This document shows positions 17,175 to 26,420 of a stretch of 64,000 nucleotides of DNA, in pieces. How positions within the stretch are numbered: the stretch's first letter is position 1; the number at the start of each line of letters is the position of its first letter. Source of the DNA: CBDDFN01 sp965227065 (GTDB taxonomy: Bacteria; Pseudomonadota; Alphaproteobacteria; SPJN01); the NCBI GenBank assembly GCA_965227065.1, contig CBDDFN010000001.1, forward strand, positions 47,152-111,151. Reading direction: 5' to 3'. A model generated the notes under the pieces. The model saw only the letters and a program-made list of their open reading frames with translations. It made no database searches and was not told the DNA's origin. The position numbers and the translations under genes are program-made.

Positions 17175-18440
17175 TTACTGGTAGCCCTCGGGGAAGGGAT
17201 CGGGCTCCATCAGCTCTTCGGTTTCATAGACCAGCTCATACTGGCCATCGGCTTTGGCGTGACCGATACGGGTTTTCGACCAGAGGTGATGGTTTTCGTG
17301 GATCCGCACATAGCCCTCAGGCGCTGTCGTCAGCTCAATCCCCGGTGAGGCTTCCTTGATCTTGTCGATATCAAAGGAGCCTGCCTTCTCGACCGCAGCC
17401 TTCCACAACCATGGACCGAGATAGGCGGCTTGGGTCACATCGCCGATGACGATGTCTTCGCCCCACATTTCCTTGAACGCGGCAACGAACGCCTTGTTGT
17501 TGTCATTGTCGAGCGACTGGAAATATTTCATCGCAGCATAGGCGCCGACAATGTTCTCACCGCCAATGCCGAGAATTTCATCCTCGGTGACCGAGATGGT
17601 CAGGACGAGCGGCTTTTCCTTGGTCATGTCGATGCCGGCTGCTTTGAGCTGCTTGTAGAACGCAACGTTCGAGCCGCCCACGACAATGGCATAGATGACA
17701 TCCGGCTTTTTCAGCTTGATCTTGTTGATGACCGAGTTGAACTGGGTGTGGCCGAGCGGATAATACTCCTCGCCGACAACTTTCAGGCCAAGCTTTTCAA
17801 TATGCTTGCGCGCAATCTTGTTCGAGGTGCGCGGCCAGATATAGTCCGAGCCGAGCAGATAGAAGGTTTTCGCGCCCTTGGTTTCAACAACCCAGTCAAT
17901 GCCCGCAATGATCTGCTGGGTCGCTTCCTGGCCGGTATAGATGACGTTGGGGCTTTCTTCGAGACCTTCATAGAAGGTCGGGTAGTAGAGCATGCCGTTA
18001 TATTGCTCAAACACCGGCAGCACCGCCTTACGCGAAGCCGACGTCCAGCAACCCATGACAGCGGCCACCTTGTCCTTCACCAAAAGCTTCTTGGCTTTCT
18101 CCGCAAAGGTCGGCCAGTCGGAGGCACCATCTTCCTGGATATATTCGATTTTGCGGCCAAGCACGCCGCCCATCTCGTTAATCTGTTTGATGGCAAGCTT
18201 TTCAGCCTGCACCGATCCGGTTTCGGAAATCGCCATCGTTCCGGTCACCGAATGCAGAATGCCCACCGTCACCGTATCGTCAGTGACCGCAAGGCCCGTC
18301 GTGTTGACTTCGGCAGTGGGATAATCCGCTGCCATGGCAGAAAGGCCGAACGATGCCACCAGGGGCAGCGCGGCAAGACCGGCCAGCAGCTGGCGGCGGA
18401 GCCTGTTCGGCGTGGAATGGGAGCGCGTTCGTGTGGTCAT
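17175..18440 (-). CDS. urtA: ABC transporter substrate-binding protein, UrtA-type (cluster 1)
   Basis: 421 residues from the ATG giving MTTRTRSHSTPNRLRRQLLAGLAALP; AAGGGG precedes it. The leader has consecutive arginines and a long hydrophobic stretch ending in AMA, compatible with Tat or Sec export. The mature part is a type-I periplasmic binding protein: VGILHSVTGTMAISE, GGVLGRKIEYIQEDGASDWPTFAEKAKKLL, AVMGCWTSASRKAVLPVFE and YYPTFYEGLEESPNVIYTGQEA. It delivers substrate to UrtB1C1D1E1. The operon promoter region upstream has the shared motif described separately. Confidence 0.88.
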   Translation of the reverse strand: MTTRTRSHSTPNRLRRQLLAGLAALPLVASFGLSAMAADYPTAEVNTTGLAVTDDTVTVGILHSVTGTMAISETGSVQAEKLAIKQINEMGGVLGRKIEYIQEDGASDWPTFAEKAKKLLVKDKVAAVMGCWTSASRKAVLPVFEQYNGMLYYPTFYEGLEESPNVIYTGQEATQQIIAGIDWVVETKGAKTFYLLGSDYIWPRTSNKIARKHIEKLGLKVVGEEYYPLGHTQFNSVINKIKLKKPDVIYAIVVGGSNVAFYKQLKAAGIDMTKEKPLVLTISVTEDEILGIGGENIVGAYAAMKYFQSLDNDNNKAFVAAFKEMWGEDIVIGDVTQAAYLGPWLWKAAVEKAGSFDIDKIKEASPGIELTTAPEGYVRIHENHHLWSKTRIGHAKADGQYELVYETEELMEPDPFPEGYQ

Positions 18441-18751
18441 ATCTAACCCCTTTTTCAACTCGCTGGTTGGTCGAGACCGCTGACAGAGTGGATGCCAACT
18501 GATGCGAATTGTCGGCGTCGATTGTGCGGCGCAACAATGGGGTATTCGACGTATTGGGCCCGGTACAAATGCCCGCTAAGCTACAGATGATTGACTGTGA
18601 CACCCTGTCAATTATTTGAAAACATTGGATAATTTAATGTACGTCAAATGCCCTGCCCTTTATGGGGCAAACACCCCAGACGCCATCAGCGGGCCGCCAT
18701 GCGCCTGCCCGCTGCGACAGGTGTTCGCACCTGCACACTTTGGGGAGGCCG
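18441..18751. promoter_or_regulatory. Divergent control region between urtA1 and the transporter-kinase gene
   Basis: About 310 bp without a gene. It contains the 24 bp element GCAACAAT, GGGGT, ATTCGACGTAT (18531-18554), 91 bp upstream of the urtA1 start, and TACGTCAAATG (18640-18650), 102 bp upstream of the kinase GTG. Both match the control region upstream of the urea/urease run (55038-55061). A small inverted repeat TGACACCCTGTCA lies at 18598-18610. These are good candidates for binding sites of the LuxR-type regulator encoded at 22150-23082. Confidence 0.6.
18531..18554 (-). promoter_or_regulatory. Copy 1 of the shared urt motif
   Basis: Reads, on the plus strand, GCAACAAT, five unconserved bases, then ATTCGACGTAT. 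The copy at 55038-55061 has the same GCAACAAT, the same five-base gap and ATTTGACGTAT: 18 of 19 fixed positions agree. Both stand upstream of minus-strand transcription units at nearly the same distance (about 91 and 107 bp). Confidence 0.6.
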
Positions 18752-21700
18752 GTGAACAAGTCTGACCCGCATATCGATCCCCCCGTCCTGGCGGTTCCCC
18801 GCATCCGCCGCACCTATAACAAGTGGGTGGCCAACCAGACCCTTGAGGATTTTGCGCTGCGCTTTACTGCCTATGGCGTGCGCCGTTTCTCATCCTGGCG
18901 GATAGCCAATACGGCGATTGGCGCGGTGTCGTTCCTAGCGCTTGAAGCGATCGGCGGGGCAATCACCCTTAATTACGGGTTCACCAATGCGGCTCTGGCC
19001 ATCATGGTCACCGGGCTTTTGGTGTTCTTTGCCGGGGTGCCGATTTCCTACTACGCCGCACGCTACGGGGTCGATATCGACCTGCTGACCCGCGGGGCGG
19101 GCTTTGGCTATATCGGCTCGACCATCACCTCGCTGATCTATGCGAGCTTTACATTCATCTTCTTTGCGATTGAGGCGGCGATCATCGCCACCGCGCTTGA
19201 TCTCACCCTCAATATTCCCGTTTCCATCGGCTATGTGATCGGCGCGCTGATCGTCATTCCCCTGGTCACCCACGGGGTCAGTTTCATCAGCCGCTTTCAG
19301 GCCTGGACACAGCCCTTCTGGATTGTGCTGCAGCTTGCACCCTTTGTGTTCATCACCACGCTGGGGTTTGAGCCGGTGAAACAATGGACCGGCTATACCG
19401 GCCTGTTCGGCAGCTATGAGGGCACCGCCTCCATCGCCCTGTTCGGGGCGGCATCCGCGGTTCTGTTTTCGCTGGTCGCGCAGATTGGCGAGCAGGTGGA
19501 TTATCTGCGCTTTCTGCCCCGGCGCGAAGAAACCAGCCGCTTTGCCTGGTGGAGCGCGATGTTATGCGCGGGCCCCGGCTGGATCGTGATCGGTTCACTC
19601 AAACTGTTTGCAGGCTCTTTCCTCGCCTTTTATGCCTTCAAACAGGGTACTGATTTCTGGGACGCGGTTGATCCGGTCCACATGTATCATTCGGTCTTTG
19701 CCCAGATGATCGGCTCACCCGAATTTGCGCTTGGCGTGACCGGCGTGTTTGTCGTGATCTGCCAGCTAAAAATCAATGTCACCAATTCCTATGCGGGGTC
19801 TATCGCCTGGTCGAACTTCTTCTCGCGGCTCACCCACTCCCATCCCGGCCGCGTGGTGTGGCTGATCTTCAACGTTCTGATCAGCCTGCTTCTGATGGAA
19901 TTTGGTATCTACAAGGCGTTTGATCACATATTGGGGCTTTACTCGATTGTTGCGGTGGCCTGGGTCGCCGCCATTGTGGCCGACCTTGTGATCAACAAGC
20001 CGCTTGGCCTGTCGCCCAAACATATCGAATTCAAGCGCGCCCACCTCTACGACATCAACCCCGTCGGCGTCGGCGCCATGGTGCTGGCGGTGGGCGCGGC
20101 TCTGCTGGCCTATTTCGGCGTCTTTGGCAGTTTTGCGCAGCCGCTTTACTGTTATGTGGCGCTGGTTGTGGCGTTCTGTTCCGCCCCCGCCATCGCCGCG
20201 GCGACACGCGGTGCGTACTATATCGCGCGGGAACCCGCTCACGCCTGGCCCGACGGCCAACAGGTTGAATGCTGTATCTGTGAGTATGAGTTCGATCCTG
20301 AGGATATGGCGCATTGCCCGGTCTATGCCGGACCGATTTGCTCTCTATGCTGTTCGCTCGATGCGCGCTGCGGGGACATGTGCAAAACAGACGCGCGCAT
20401 GGGCGATCAGATCCGCGGCTTTGCCAAACGCTATCTGCCCAAGGGGTCAAGCGAATGGATCGGCTCTTCGCTCGCCCGCTATATCGCTTTGATGGCGCTG
20501 GTGCTCGGCGTCATTGGCCTCGTCTTCGGGCTCATCTATGTGCAAAGCACGCTTGATGACACTATTCCAAAAGCGGCCATCGCTCTCACCCTCACCAAAC
20601 TGTTCGTAATTGTGCTGGTGATTGCGGGGGTCATTGTCTGGCTGTTCGTGCTCACCCAGGACAATCGCAATTTCGCCGAGGAAGAAGCGCGCCGCCACAC
20701 CCAGTTGCTGCAAGATGAGATCGACGCGCACCGCGAAACAGACCGGCAATTGCAGCGCGCCAAGGAAGTCGCCGAAAGCGCCAACCTCGCCAAAAGCAAA
20801 TATATGATGGGGTTGAGCCATGAGCTCAGAACCCCGCTCAACGCCATTCTGGGCTATGCTCAGTTGCTCGAACGCCAGGAGCCCACCGCCAAGCTGGTTG
20901 ACAATGCCGCGCGCACCATCAAACGCAGCGGCGAGCATCTGGCCGGCATGATTGAAGGGCTGCTCGACATTTCCAAGATCGAGGCGGGCCGTCTGGAAAT
21001 CTACCGCCACAAAATGGCTTTCCCGCCCTTCCTGGATGAGCTGATCGACATGTTCACCCTGCAAGCACAGGCCAAGGGAATTGGTTTTGAATTTTCCAGC
21101 CAGTCGCGCCTGCCAGACTTTGTTTACACTGATGAAAAGCGCCTGAGGCAGGTCCTGATCAATCTGTTGTCGAATGCCGTAAAATTCACCCATGAGGGCG
21201 CGGTGCATCTGTCGGTGAAATATCGCGGACAGGTCGCAACCTTCGAAATCATCGATAGCGGCGTGGGCATCCCGCCCCATGATCTGGAACGGATCTTCCG
21301 ACCCTTTGAACGCGGCGAGCTTCCCTCCGGCACACCGCAGGTGCCCGGAACCGGGCTGGGGCTGACCATCACCCAATTGCTGGTCGATATTATGGGTGGT
21401 GATCTTGTGGTTGAAAGCACCCCCGGCAAAGGCACCCGCTTCACCTTGCGGCTGATGCTTGCGTCGGCCAACCAGACCAAGGAAGCTGACAAATCCGTGC
21501 GCGCCATTGCCGGCTATGAAGGCGACACGGTGTCGATCCTGGTTACCGATGACAATGAAGCCCATCGCCGGCTGGTCTCAGACCTGCTGCGCCCGCTGGG
21601 CTTCCGCATCGTGACGGCCGCGAACGGGCATGCCTGCCTGTCTGCGCTTGCGCTGCACCGGCCCGACATTGTGTTCCTTGATATCAGCATGCCCGATCTG

Positions 21701-22144
21701 TCGGGCTGGGATGTTGCGCGGCGCATTCGCCAGCGTTTCGGCGCCAGCCTGCCAATCCTGATGGTATCGGCGGATGCAGGGGCTGAGCGCAATCATCCCG
21801 ATTACCGCCCGCTTTATGACGGCTATGTCATCAAGCCCTTTGCGCTGGATGCTCTGCTCGACCAGATTTCATCGCTGCTGTCGATTGAGTGGATATACGC
21901 CGACGAGGCGCGCGCGCCAGCGGTGGAATGTGATTTTACAAGCGACGAGTTGCCCGATGCACATCAGCTGACGCAGCTCTATACTTTGGCAGAAGCTGAC
22001 CTGGTGCGATCGGTGGACGCATTCTTGTCAGACATCAAAAGGTCGAACCCCGCGACGGCGCGGTTTTGCGCGCGGCTGAAAGGCCATGCAAGGGCGCATC
22101 AAATGCCCGAGCTGCTTGCGGTTCTCGACACGGTGCGTGGGTAA
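18752..22144 (+). CDS. NCS1-type transporter fused to hybrid sensor histidine kinase/response regulator
   Basis: About 1,130 residues from GTG at 18752, which has GGGGAGG eight bases upstream; an ATG 30 codons earlier is less likely. Residues 15-475 form a multi-helix NCS1-like permease (WRIANTAIGAVSFLALEAIGGAITLNY, IGEQVDYLRFLPRR). Next comes a soluble cluster of nine cysteines (about 507-547), two more helices (575-597, 612-636), then HisKA with His690 (SHELRTPLN), HATPase (NLLSNAVKF, DSGVGI, GTGLGLTI) and a receiver with Asp977 (VFLDISMPD). A 90-residue helical tail follows. Permease-fused kinases are known as transporter-sensors (CbrA, PutP-like). Beside fmdA and urt genes this one most likely senses a small amide or urea. 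Divergent from urtA1. Confidence 0.88.
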   Translation: MNKSDPHIDPPVLAVPRIRRTYNKWVANQTLEDFALRFTAYGVRRFSSWRIANTAIGAVSFLALEAIGGAITLNYGFTNAALAIMVTGLLVFFAGVPISYYAARYGVDIDLLTRGAGFGYIGSTITSLIYASFTFIFFAIEAAIIATALDLTLNIPVSIGYVIGALIVIPLVTHGVSFISRFQAWTQPFWIVLQLAPFVFITTLGFEPVKQWTGYTGLFGSYEGTASIALFGAASAVLFSLVAQIGEQVDYLRFLPRREETSRFAWWSAMLCAGPGWIVIGSLKLFAGSFLAFYAFKQGTDFWDAVDPVHMYHSVFAQMIGSPEFALGVTGVFVVICQLKINVTNSYAGSIAWSNFFSRLTHSHPGRVVWLIFNVLISLLLMEFGIYKAFDHILGLYSIVAVAWVAAIVADLVINKPLGLSPKHIEFKRAHLYDINPVGVGAMVLAVGAALLAYFGVFGSFAQPLYCYVALVVAFCSAPAIAAATRGAYYIAREPAHAWPDGQQVECCICEYEFDPEDMAHCPVYAGPICSLCCSLDARCGDMCKTDARMGDQIRGFAKRYLPKGSSEWIGSSLARYIALMALVLGVIGLVFGLIYVQSTLDDTIPKAAIALTLTKLFVIVLVIAGVIVWLFVLTQDNRNFAEEEARRHTQLLQDEIDAHRETDRQLQRAKEVAESANLAKSKYMMGLSHELRTPLNAILGYAQLLERQEPTAKLVDNAARTIKRSGEHLAGMIEGLLDISKIEAGRLEIYRHKMAFPPFLDELIDMFTLQAQAKGIGFEFSSQSRLPDFVYTDEKRLRQVLINLLSNAVKFTHEGAVHLSVKYRGQVATFEIIDSGVGIPPHDLERIFRPFERGELPSGTPQVPGTGLGLTITQLLVDIMGGDLVVESTPGKGTRFTLRLMLASANQTKEADKSVRAIAGYEGDTVSILVTDDNEAHRRLVSDLLRPLGFRIVTAANGHACLSALALHRPDIVFLDISMPDLSGWDVARRIRQRFGASLPILMVSADAGAERNHPDYRPLYDGYVIKPFALDALLDQISSLLSIEWIYADEARAPAVECDFTSDELPDAHQLTQLYTLAEADLVRSVDAFLSDIKRSNPATARFCARLKGHARAHQMPELLAVLDTVRG

Positions 22145-22149
22145 ATCAA

Positions 22150-23082
22150 ATGAATAGTCCAGATCAGGCTATCTCCGTCCTGTTGGTCGATGACTCGCCC
22201 GACACGCTGACCATGCTGACCGATGCGCTCGACCACGCCGGCATGGATGTTGCGGTCGCCCTATCGGGGCGCGAGGCTTTGGCATCAGTGGAGGAGCGCT
22301 TTCCCGACCTTGTTTTGATGGATGCCATCATGCCGGGAATGGATGGGTTTTGAAACCTGCCAGATCCTGAAATCGGAAAAAGAATTTGCCGATGTGCCGG
22401 TGATCTTCATGACCGGTCAGAACGATACCGAACATGTGGTGCGCGCGATGGAAAGCGGCGGCGTTGACTTTATCGCCAAGCCCATCCCGCTTGATGAATT
22501 GTTCGCCCGCATTCGGGTTCATCTTTCCAATGCCCCGCCGGGCGCAATCGGCGCGCAAGGCGCTCGACAGCACGGGCCGCCGGATTGTCGCCTGCACCAG
22601 CAAAGGCGTTATATTGTGGTCAACGCCACAAGCCGCCGACGCCATGGCACGCGGCGGGCCTGCGATCAGATGAAGGCAACCGGCTGCCCTGGGACATTAT
22701 TGACTGGCTGGGCAAGGCCGAACCGGCCGAACCGGCTGACCCGGCAAACCCCGCCTCCATCCATTTGCGCAAGAACGAAACCTGCATCGAGTTTCGGGTG
22801 CTCGAACATGCCGATCATGATGAAATTTTGCTGCGCCTGCTCGATTGCAATGCCGGCAGTGACGAACAGCGGCTGTCAGACAGTTTCGGGCTGACCTTGC
22901 GCGAGGCCGAGGTTCTGCTGTGGATCACCCATGGCAAGTCCAACAAGGAAATCGCCGGCATTCTGGATATGTCACCGCGCACGGTGAACAAGCATCTGGA
23001 GCAGATTTTCAACAAGCTGGGCGTTGAAAATCGCACCAATGCGGCCACCATGGCAGTCCGCATCCTGTGGCAAGACGGCTGA
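22150..23082 (+). pseudogene. LuxR-type DNA-binding response regulator with three single-base frameshifts
   Basis: Starting 5 bp after the kinase, the reading frames together give a roughly 309-residue regulator. The receiver domain has VLLVDDSPDTL and phospho-Asp in DLVLMDAIMPGMDGF, then VPVIFMTGQND and FIAKPI. A middle segment (STGRRIVACTSKGVILWST ... LPWDIIDWLGK) follows, and the C-terminal LuxR/GerE helix-turn-helix LTLREAEVLLWITHGKSNKEIAGILDMSPRTVNKHLEQIFNKLG is intact. One base too many is present at each of three runs: TTTT (22348-22351), CCCC (22533-22536) and GGG (22656-22658). Removing one base at each restores a continuous protein. Cognate partner of the adjacent kinase and possibly of the paralogue at 41.6 kb. 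As written, translation stops after about 67 residues. Confidence 0.82.
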
Positions 23083-23210
23083 GTTTCCGCGCTTTTCCCC
23101 GCTGATCAACACCAACTTGCCCCAGGCAGGGCCTGGACGCGCTTGACTCCTCCTAGAACGGTATGTGAGCATCATTAAAACGCGTTATAGTCGAAATGCG
23201 AGCACAAAAC

Positions 23211-23918
23211 ATGTCTGGTAAGTCCGCCACTGCCCGTCGTGAGACGACGCCCTCGACCCGGCAGCGTGTCGTGCGTGCGGCGCGCAAACTGATGCAGGCC
23301 GAAGGGACAAGCTTTTCCATGCGGGCCCTGGCCGATCAGGCCGGGGTTTCCATCGCGACGCCCTATAATCTGTTTAAATCGAAAGACGGCATCATTTCAG
23401 CAGTAGTGGATGAAGACCTGCGCCACCTGCAAAAGGCGCTTCTGGAAATCGAAGCCGGGCCGATTGATGCCTTCTTCAAGATCATTGATGTCACCGCCGA
23501 GATGTTTGCCGAAGCCCCTGTTCTCTACAAAGCAGGCGCTCGTCTGGTCGGCTCCCAAGCCGACGCCGGGACACACGAAAAACGCCAGCGCAGTTTTCAC
23601 CAGCCACGCTTTCTGGTTCTGAAAGCTCTGGTGGCGCAGGCGGTTCAGGACGGGGCGATCCAGCACAAGGTAAATCTGGACAGTTTCACCATCCATATCG
23701 GCCAACAGATTTTGAGCTGGATTCTCGTTTGGGGAAACGACCGGATCGAGCTTGAAGAAATGCGCCTGCGTACCAATTACGCCGTGGCCGTTGCCCTGGC
23801 GGGTGTTGCCACGGACGGCACACGCGCCGAGTTGCTCGACCGCGCCTTCGGCTATCAAGACGAATTGCAAAAGATTGAAAAGCGCCTGCTTGCGCAAACA
23901 GGGAAGCAAGCGAAATGA
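23211..23918 (+). CDS. TetR family transcriptional regulator
   Basis: 235 residues from MSGKSATARRETTPSTRQRVVRAA; an ATG five codons earlier is an alternative. The N-terminal helix-turn-helix is FSMRALADQAGVSIATPYNLFKSKDGIISAV. The remainder is all-helical and lacks a recognisable ligand signature. It is 83 bp upstream of a TonB-dependent receptor gene in the same direction and probably controls that receptor and the oxygenase/hydrolase genes behind it. Confidence 0.85.
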   Translation: MSGKSATARRETTPSTRQRVVRAARKLMQAEGTSFSMRALADQAGVSIATPYNLFKSKDGIISAVVDEDLRHLQKALLEIEAGPIDAFFKIIDVTAEMFAEAPVLYKAGARLVGSQADAGTHEKRQRSFHQPRFLVLKALVAQAVQDGAIQHKVNLDSFTIHIGQQILSWILVWGNDRIELEEMRLRTNYAVAVALAGVATDGTRAELLDRAFGYQDELQKIEKRLLAQTGKQAK

Positions 23919-23964
23919 AGCGCTTTCATCACACCGGATGCAATGGGGCATCCACAACAAAAAA

Positions 23965-23984
23965 GACCCGCACAAAAGCGGGTC
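23965..23984 (-). terminator. Hairpin with T-run on the minus strand
   Basis: GACCCGC/GCGGGTC with a six-base loop. Read on the minus strand it is followed by TTTTTTGTTG, the form of an intrinsic terminator, although both neighbouring genes run on the plus strand. It may block antisense transcription or act in the leader of the TonB receptor mRNA. Confidence 0.4.
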
Positions 23985-24001
23985 AAATGGGGGAATGATC
24001 A

Positions 24002-26392
24002 ATGCACAAAACCGGGGGATGGCACGCGCGTTTGAGCGTGTTGGGAGCAAGTTTTCTAATCAGTGCTGGACTGACGGCCCTTGAGGCCGCCGCCCAGGAG
24101 AGTGAACCGGATGCAGCGCAAGCCGACGCCCAGGAGAATGCCGCATCAGCCGGAGCGGGCAGCACCCGCGCGCGGCAATTGAAACTGGATGAGGTCGTGG
24201 TGACGGCGCAAAAACGCAGTCAGGATGTGCAGGAAGTGCCGATTTCGGTGACTTCTGTTTCCGGCGAAGAAATTCGGGACATGAACCTGCAGGGCCTTTC
24301 AGGTCTTTCTGTGGTGATGCCGAACGCCACGCTTGCCGTTTCCCCGACGTTTTCAACCGTTTATGTTCGCGGCATCGGCACAGGTCTGAACGATGGCTTT
24401 GAAGCTTCTGTCGGCCTTTATGTCGACAATATTTATATGGGACGGCAAACCTATCTGAATGACGCGTTGATTGATGTGCAGTCGGTTGAACTGTTGCGTG
24501 GGCCCCAAGGCACCTTGTTCGGCAAAAACACGGTTGCCGGTGCGCTCCAAGTCACCAACACCGTTCCCACTTATGAATGGGAAGGCAGCCTTGATGTAAT
24601 GCTTGGCGGACGGGAAAGCCGCCGCGCAACCGGCGTGGTCAACATGCCCGTCATCAAGGACAAGCTGGCGCTGCGTGTATCGGCGCAGCGGCACACAAAC
24701 CGCGGCTCGATCTACAATGAATTTCGCGATGTGCACGAGCTGAAAACCGACAAACTTGCCGGGCGCATCAAGGCACGTTTTGACGTCACCAACAATTTTT
24801 ACATCACCGCCGCCTTCGAAAAATCTCACGTCAAGGATTCGGGTCAGGGCTTTGAACTGCTGATCGGGACACCTTTGACTGATCTGGTCCATCCGCTGTT
24901 TGATCCCACAGCCGAAAGCGATCCCGACCGCGTGACCCACACCAACTCGGATAATTTCGCCGACCGCAAGACCACAGGCGCGAACATCAACGCCTTTTGG
25001 TATGTGGCAGGACACGAACTTGCCCTGATCGCTGGGTACAATCAGTTCGATGAAAAATTGTTCTACGATGCGGATGCCGGGCCCATTCCGCTTCTCAGTT
25101 GGGACAATGACGACTCCTACGCGCAATGGCAGGCGGAGTTGCGAGTGGTTTCACCCCCTGGAGATATCGAATATGTCGGCGGCCTGTTCTTCTTCGCTAA
25201 CAAGTACAATGGCGGCACTGTTTTCCGGCAATTCGATGATGACAATTTGCTTGGATCGGTTGCCAGTGGATTGCTGCCGCCCGCCCTGACAAGCGCGCTG
25301 GGCACCTTGCTGGATCCTATCTTGCAACTGGGAAGCTCGCTCAGTCAGATCGTCACTGCCGATGCGCTGTTTCAAGACTTTGAACAAACCTCAACGACTT
25401 ACGCGATCTACGGCCAACTGACTTACCGGCCCTGGACCTGGCTTGAAGTTATTGGCGGACTACGCGGGCACTATGAAAACAAGGAAGCCACAACTCATCA
25501 GGAATTTGAGAACACAGGTCTTGTGTTGAACGCCGCCTTCGGGACGGTTGAGTATGATTTCAACGGGTCAAAATCTGAAACCGACCTGACACCGAAGCTT
25601 GCCGTTCGTTACCTGCTCAATGATACAATCAATATCTACGGCACGATTGCCAAAGGCTACAAAGCCGGTGGCTATACTCCGACAGCGCCTGACGAGACCA
25701 AAACCGAATTTGAACCAGAAACAAGCTGGACCTATGAGCTGGGCATCAAGTCAGAATTGTGGAACCGCCGCATCATTGCCAATCTGGCCGCGTTCCGCAC
25801 CGAATTCACAGACATGCAGATTTCGGTTCTGACCGGCGCTGGCGAAGGCTTCTTTGTCGACAACGCCGCCTCATCAACCGTTCAAGGCTTTGAATGGGAT
25901 ATTAAAGCCCTGTTGTGGGAAGGCAATCTGGTAGCCTTTGCTGGCGGCTATCTACATGCCTACTATAACAATTTTGAATTGGGACCGTGTCAGGCTGGTG
26001 AAGAAGGCAATGCTGACGGGTTCTGCGATATGTCCGGTGAACGACTTGTCCGCGCACCCAGTTGGGATATCACCGCCTCATTCAAACAGGCGCTGCCGCT
26101 TGGCAATCTTCCCTTCGCACTGTTTGTTGGTGTCGATTGGAACATGTTCACCAGCCACTTCACCGATCTCGACAACGATCCCAACACGGCCAACAGCACC
26201 ACTCACATTCTCAATGCCCAGTTGGGCATTGGTGATCTTGACCGGCGCTGGGTGCTGACGGCCAATGTGCACAACGCACTTGATACGACAGTTAAAGGCG
26301 GGGTCACCGACGTGCCGCTATTTGAAGGCGCCTATTTCGGCATCCTTGCGCCCGGCCGTCTGTTCACCGCCGAATTCAGATTGACTTTGTAA
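24002..26392 (+). CDS. TonB-dependent outer-membrane receptor
   Basis: 796 residues. Signal peptide at about residues 1-35 (VLGASFLISAGLTALEAAAQ), a low-complexity Ala/Glu stretch, then a TonB-box-like LDEVVVTAQKRSQDVQEVPISVT. The plug domain has the conserved SVELLRGPQGTLFGKNTVAGA, and the barrel ends APGRLFTAEFRLTL. Receptors of this subtype in alphaproteobacteria often import sterols, terpenes or other hydrophobic or xenobiotic compounds rather than iron. The oxygenase, deacylase and epoxide-hydrolase-like genes behind it support such a role. Substrate unknown. Confidence 0.9.
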   Translation: MHKTGGWHARLSVLGASFLISAGLTALEAAAQESEPDAAQADAQENAASAGAGSTRARQLKLDEVVVTAQKRSQDVQEVPISVTSVSGEEIRDMNLQGLSGLSVVMPNATLAVSPTFSTVYVRGIGTGLNDGFEASVGLYVDNIYMGRQTYLNDALIDVQSVELLRGPQGTLFGKNTVAGALQVTNTVPTYEWEGSLDVMLGGRESRRATGVVNMPVIKDKLALRVSAQRHTNRGSIYNEFRDVHELKTDKLAGRIKARFDVTNNFYITAAFEKSHVKDSGQGFELLIGTPLTDLVHPLFDPTAESDPDRVTHTNSDNFADRKTTGANINAFWYVAGHELALIAGYNQFDEKLFYDADAGPIPLLSWDNDDSYAQWQAELRVVSPPGDIEYVGGLFFFANKYNGGTVFRQFDDDNLLGSVASGLLPPALTSALGTLLDPILQLGSSLSQIVTADALFQDFEQTSTTYAIYGQLTYRPWTWLEVIGGLRGHYENKEATTHQEFENTGLVLNAAFGTVEYDFNGSKSETDLTPKLAVRYLLNDTINIYGTIAKGYKAGGYTPTAPDETKTEFEPETSWTYELGIKSELWNRRIIANLAAFRTEFTDMQISVLTGAGEGFFVDNAASSTVQGFEWDIKALLWEGNLVAFAGGYLHAYYNNFELGPCQAGEEGNADGFCDMSGERLVRAPSWDITASFKQALPLGNLPFALFVGVDWNMFTSHFTDLDNDPNTANSTTHILNAQLGIGDLDRRWVLTANVHNALDTTVKGGVTDVPLFEGAYFGILAPGRLFTAEFRLTL

Positions 26393-26420
26393 TACCTCAT
26401 CAACAATCGGAGTATGCGTT

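Noticed and set aside
18441..18530. Sigma-54 promoter for urtA1 (TGGCA near 18490-18500 on the minus strand)
   Set aside because: The -12 half (TTGCW) with correct spacing is not present.
22150..23082. Programmed frameshifting in the response regulator
   Set aside because: Three separate shifts would be needed, none at a recognisable slippery heptamer with a downstream structure; base-run errors or mutations are simpler.
22150..23082. LuxR-type quorum-sensing receptor
   Set aside because: It has a receiver domain and no autoinducer-binding domain, and it lies next to a kinase.
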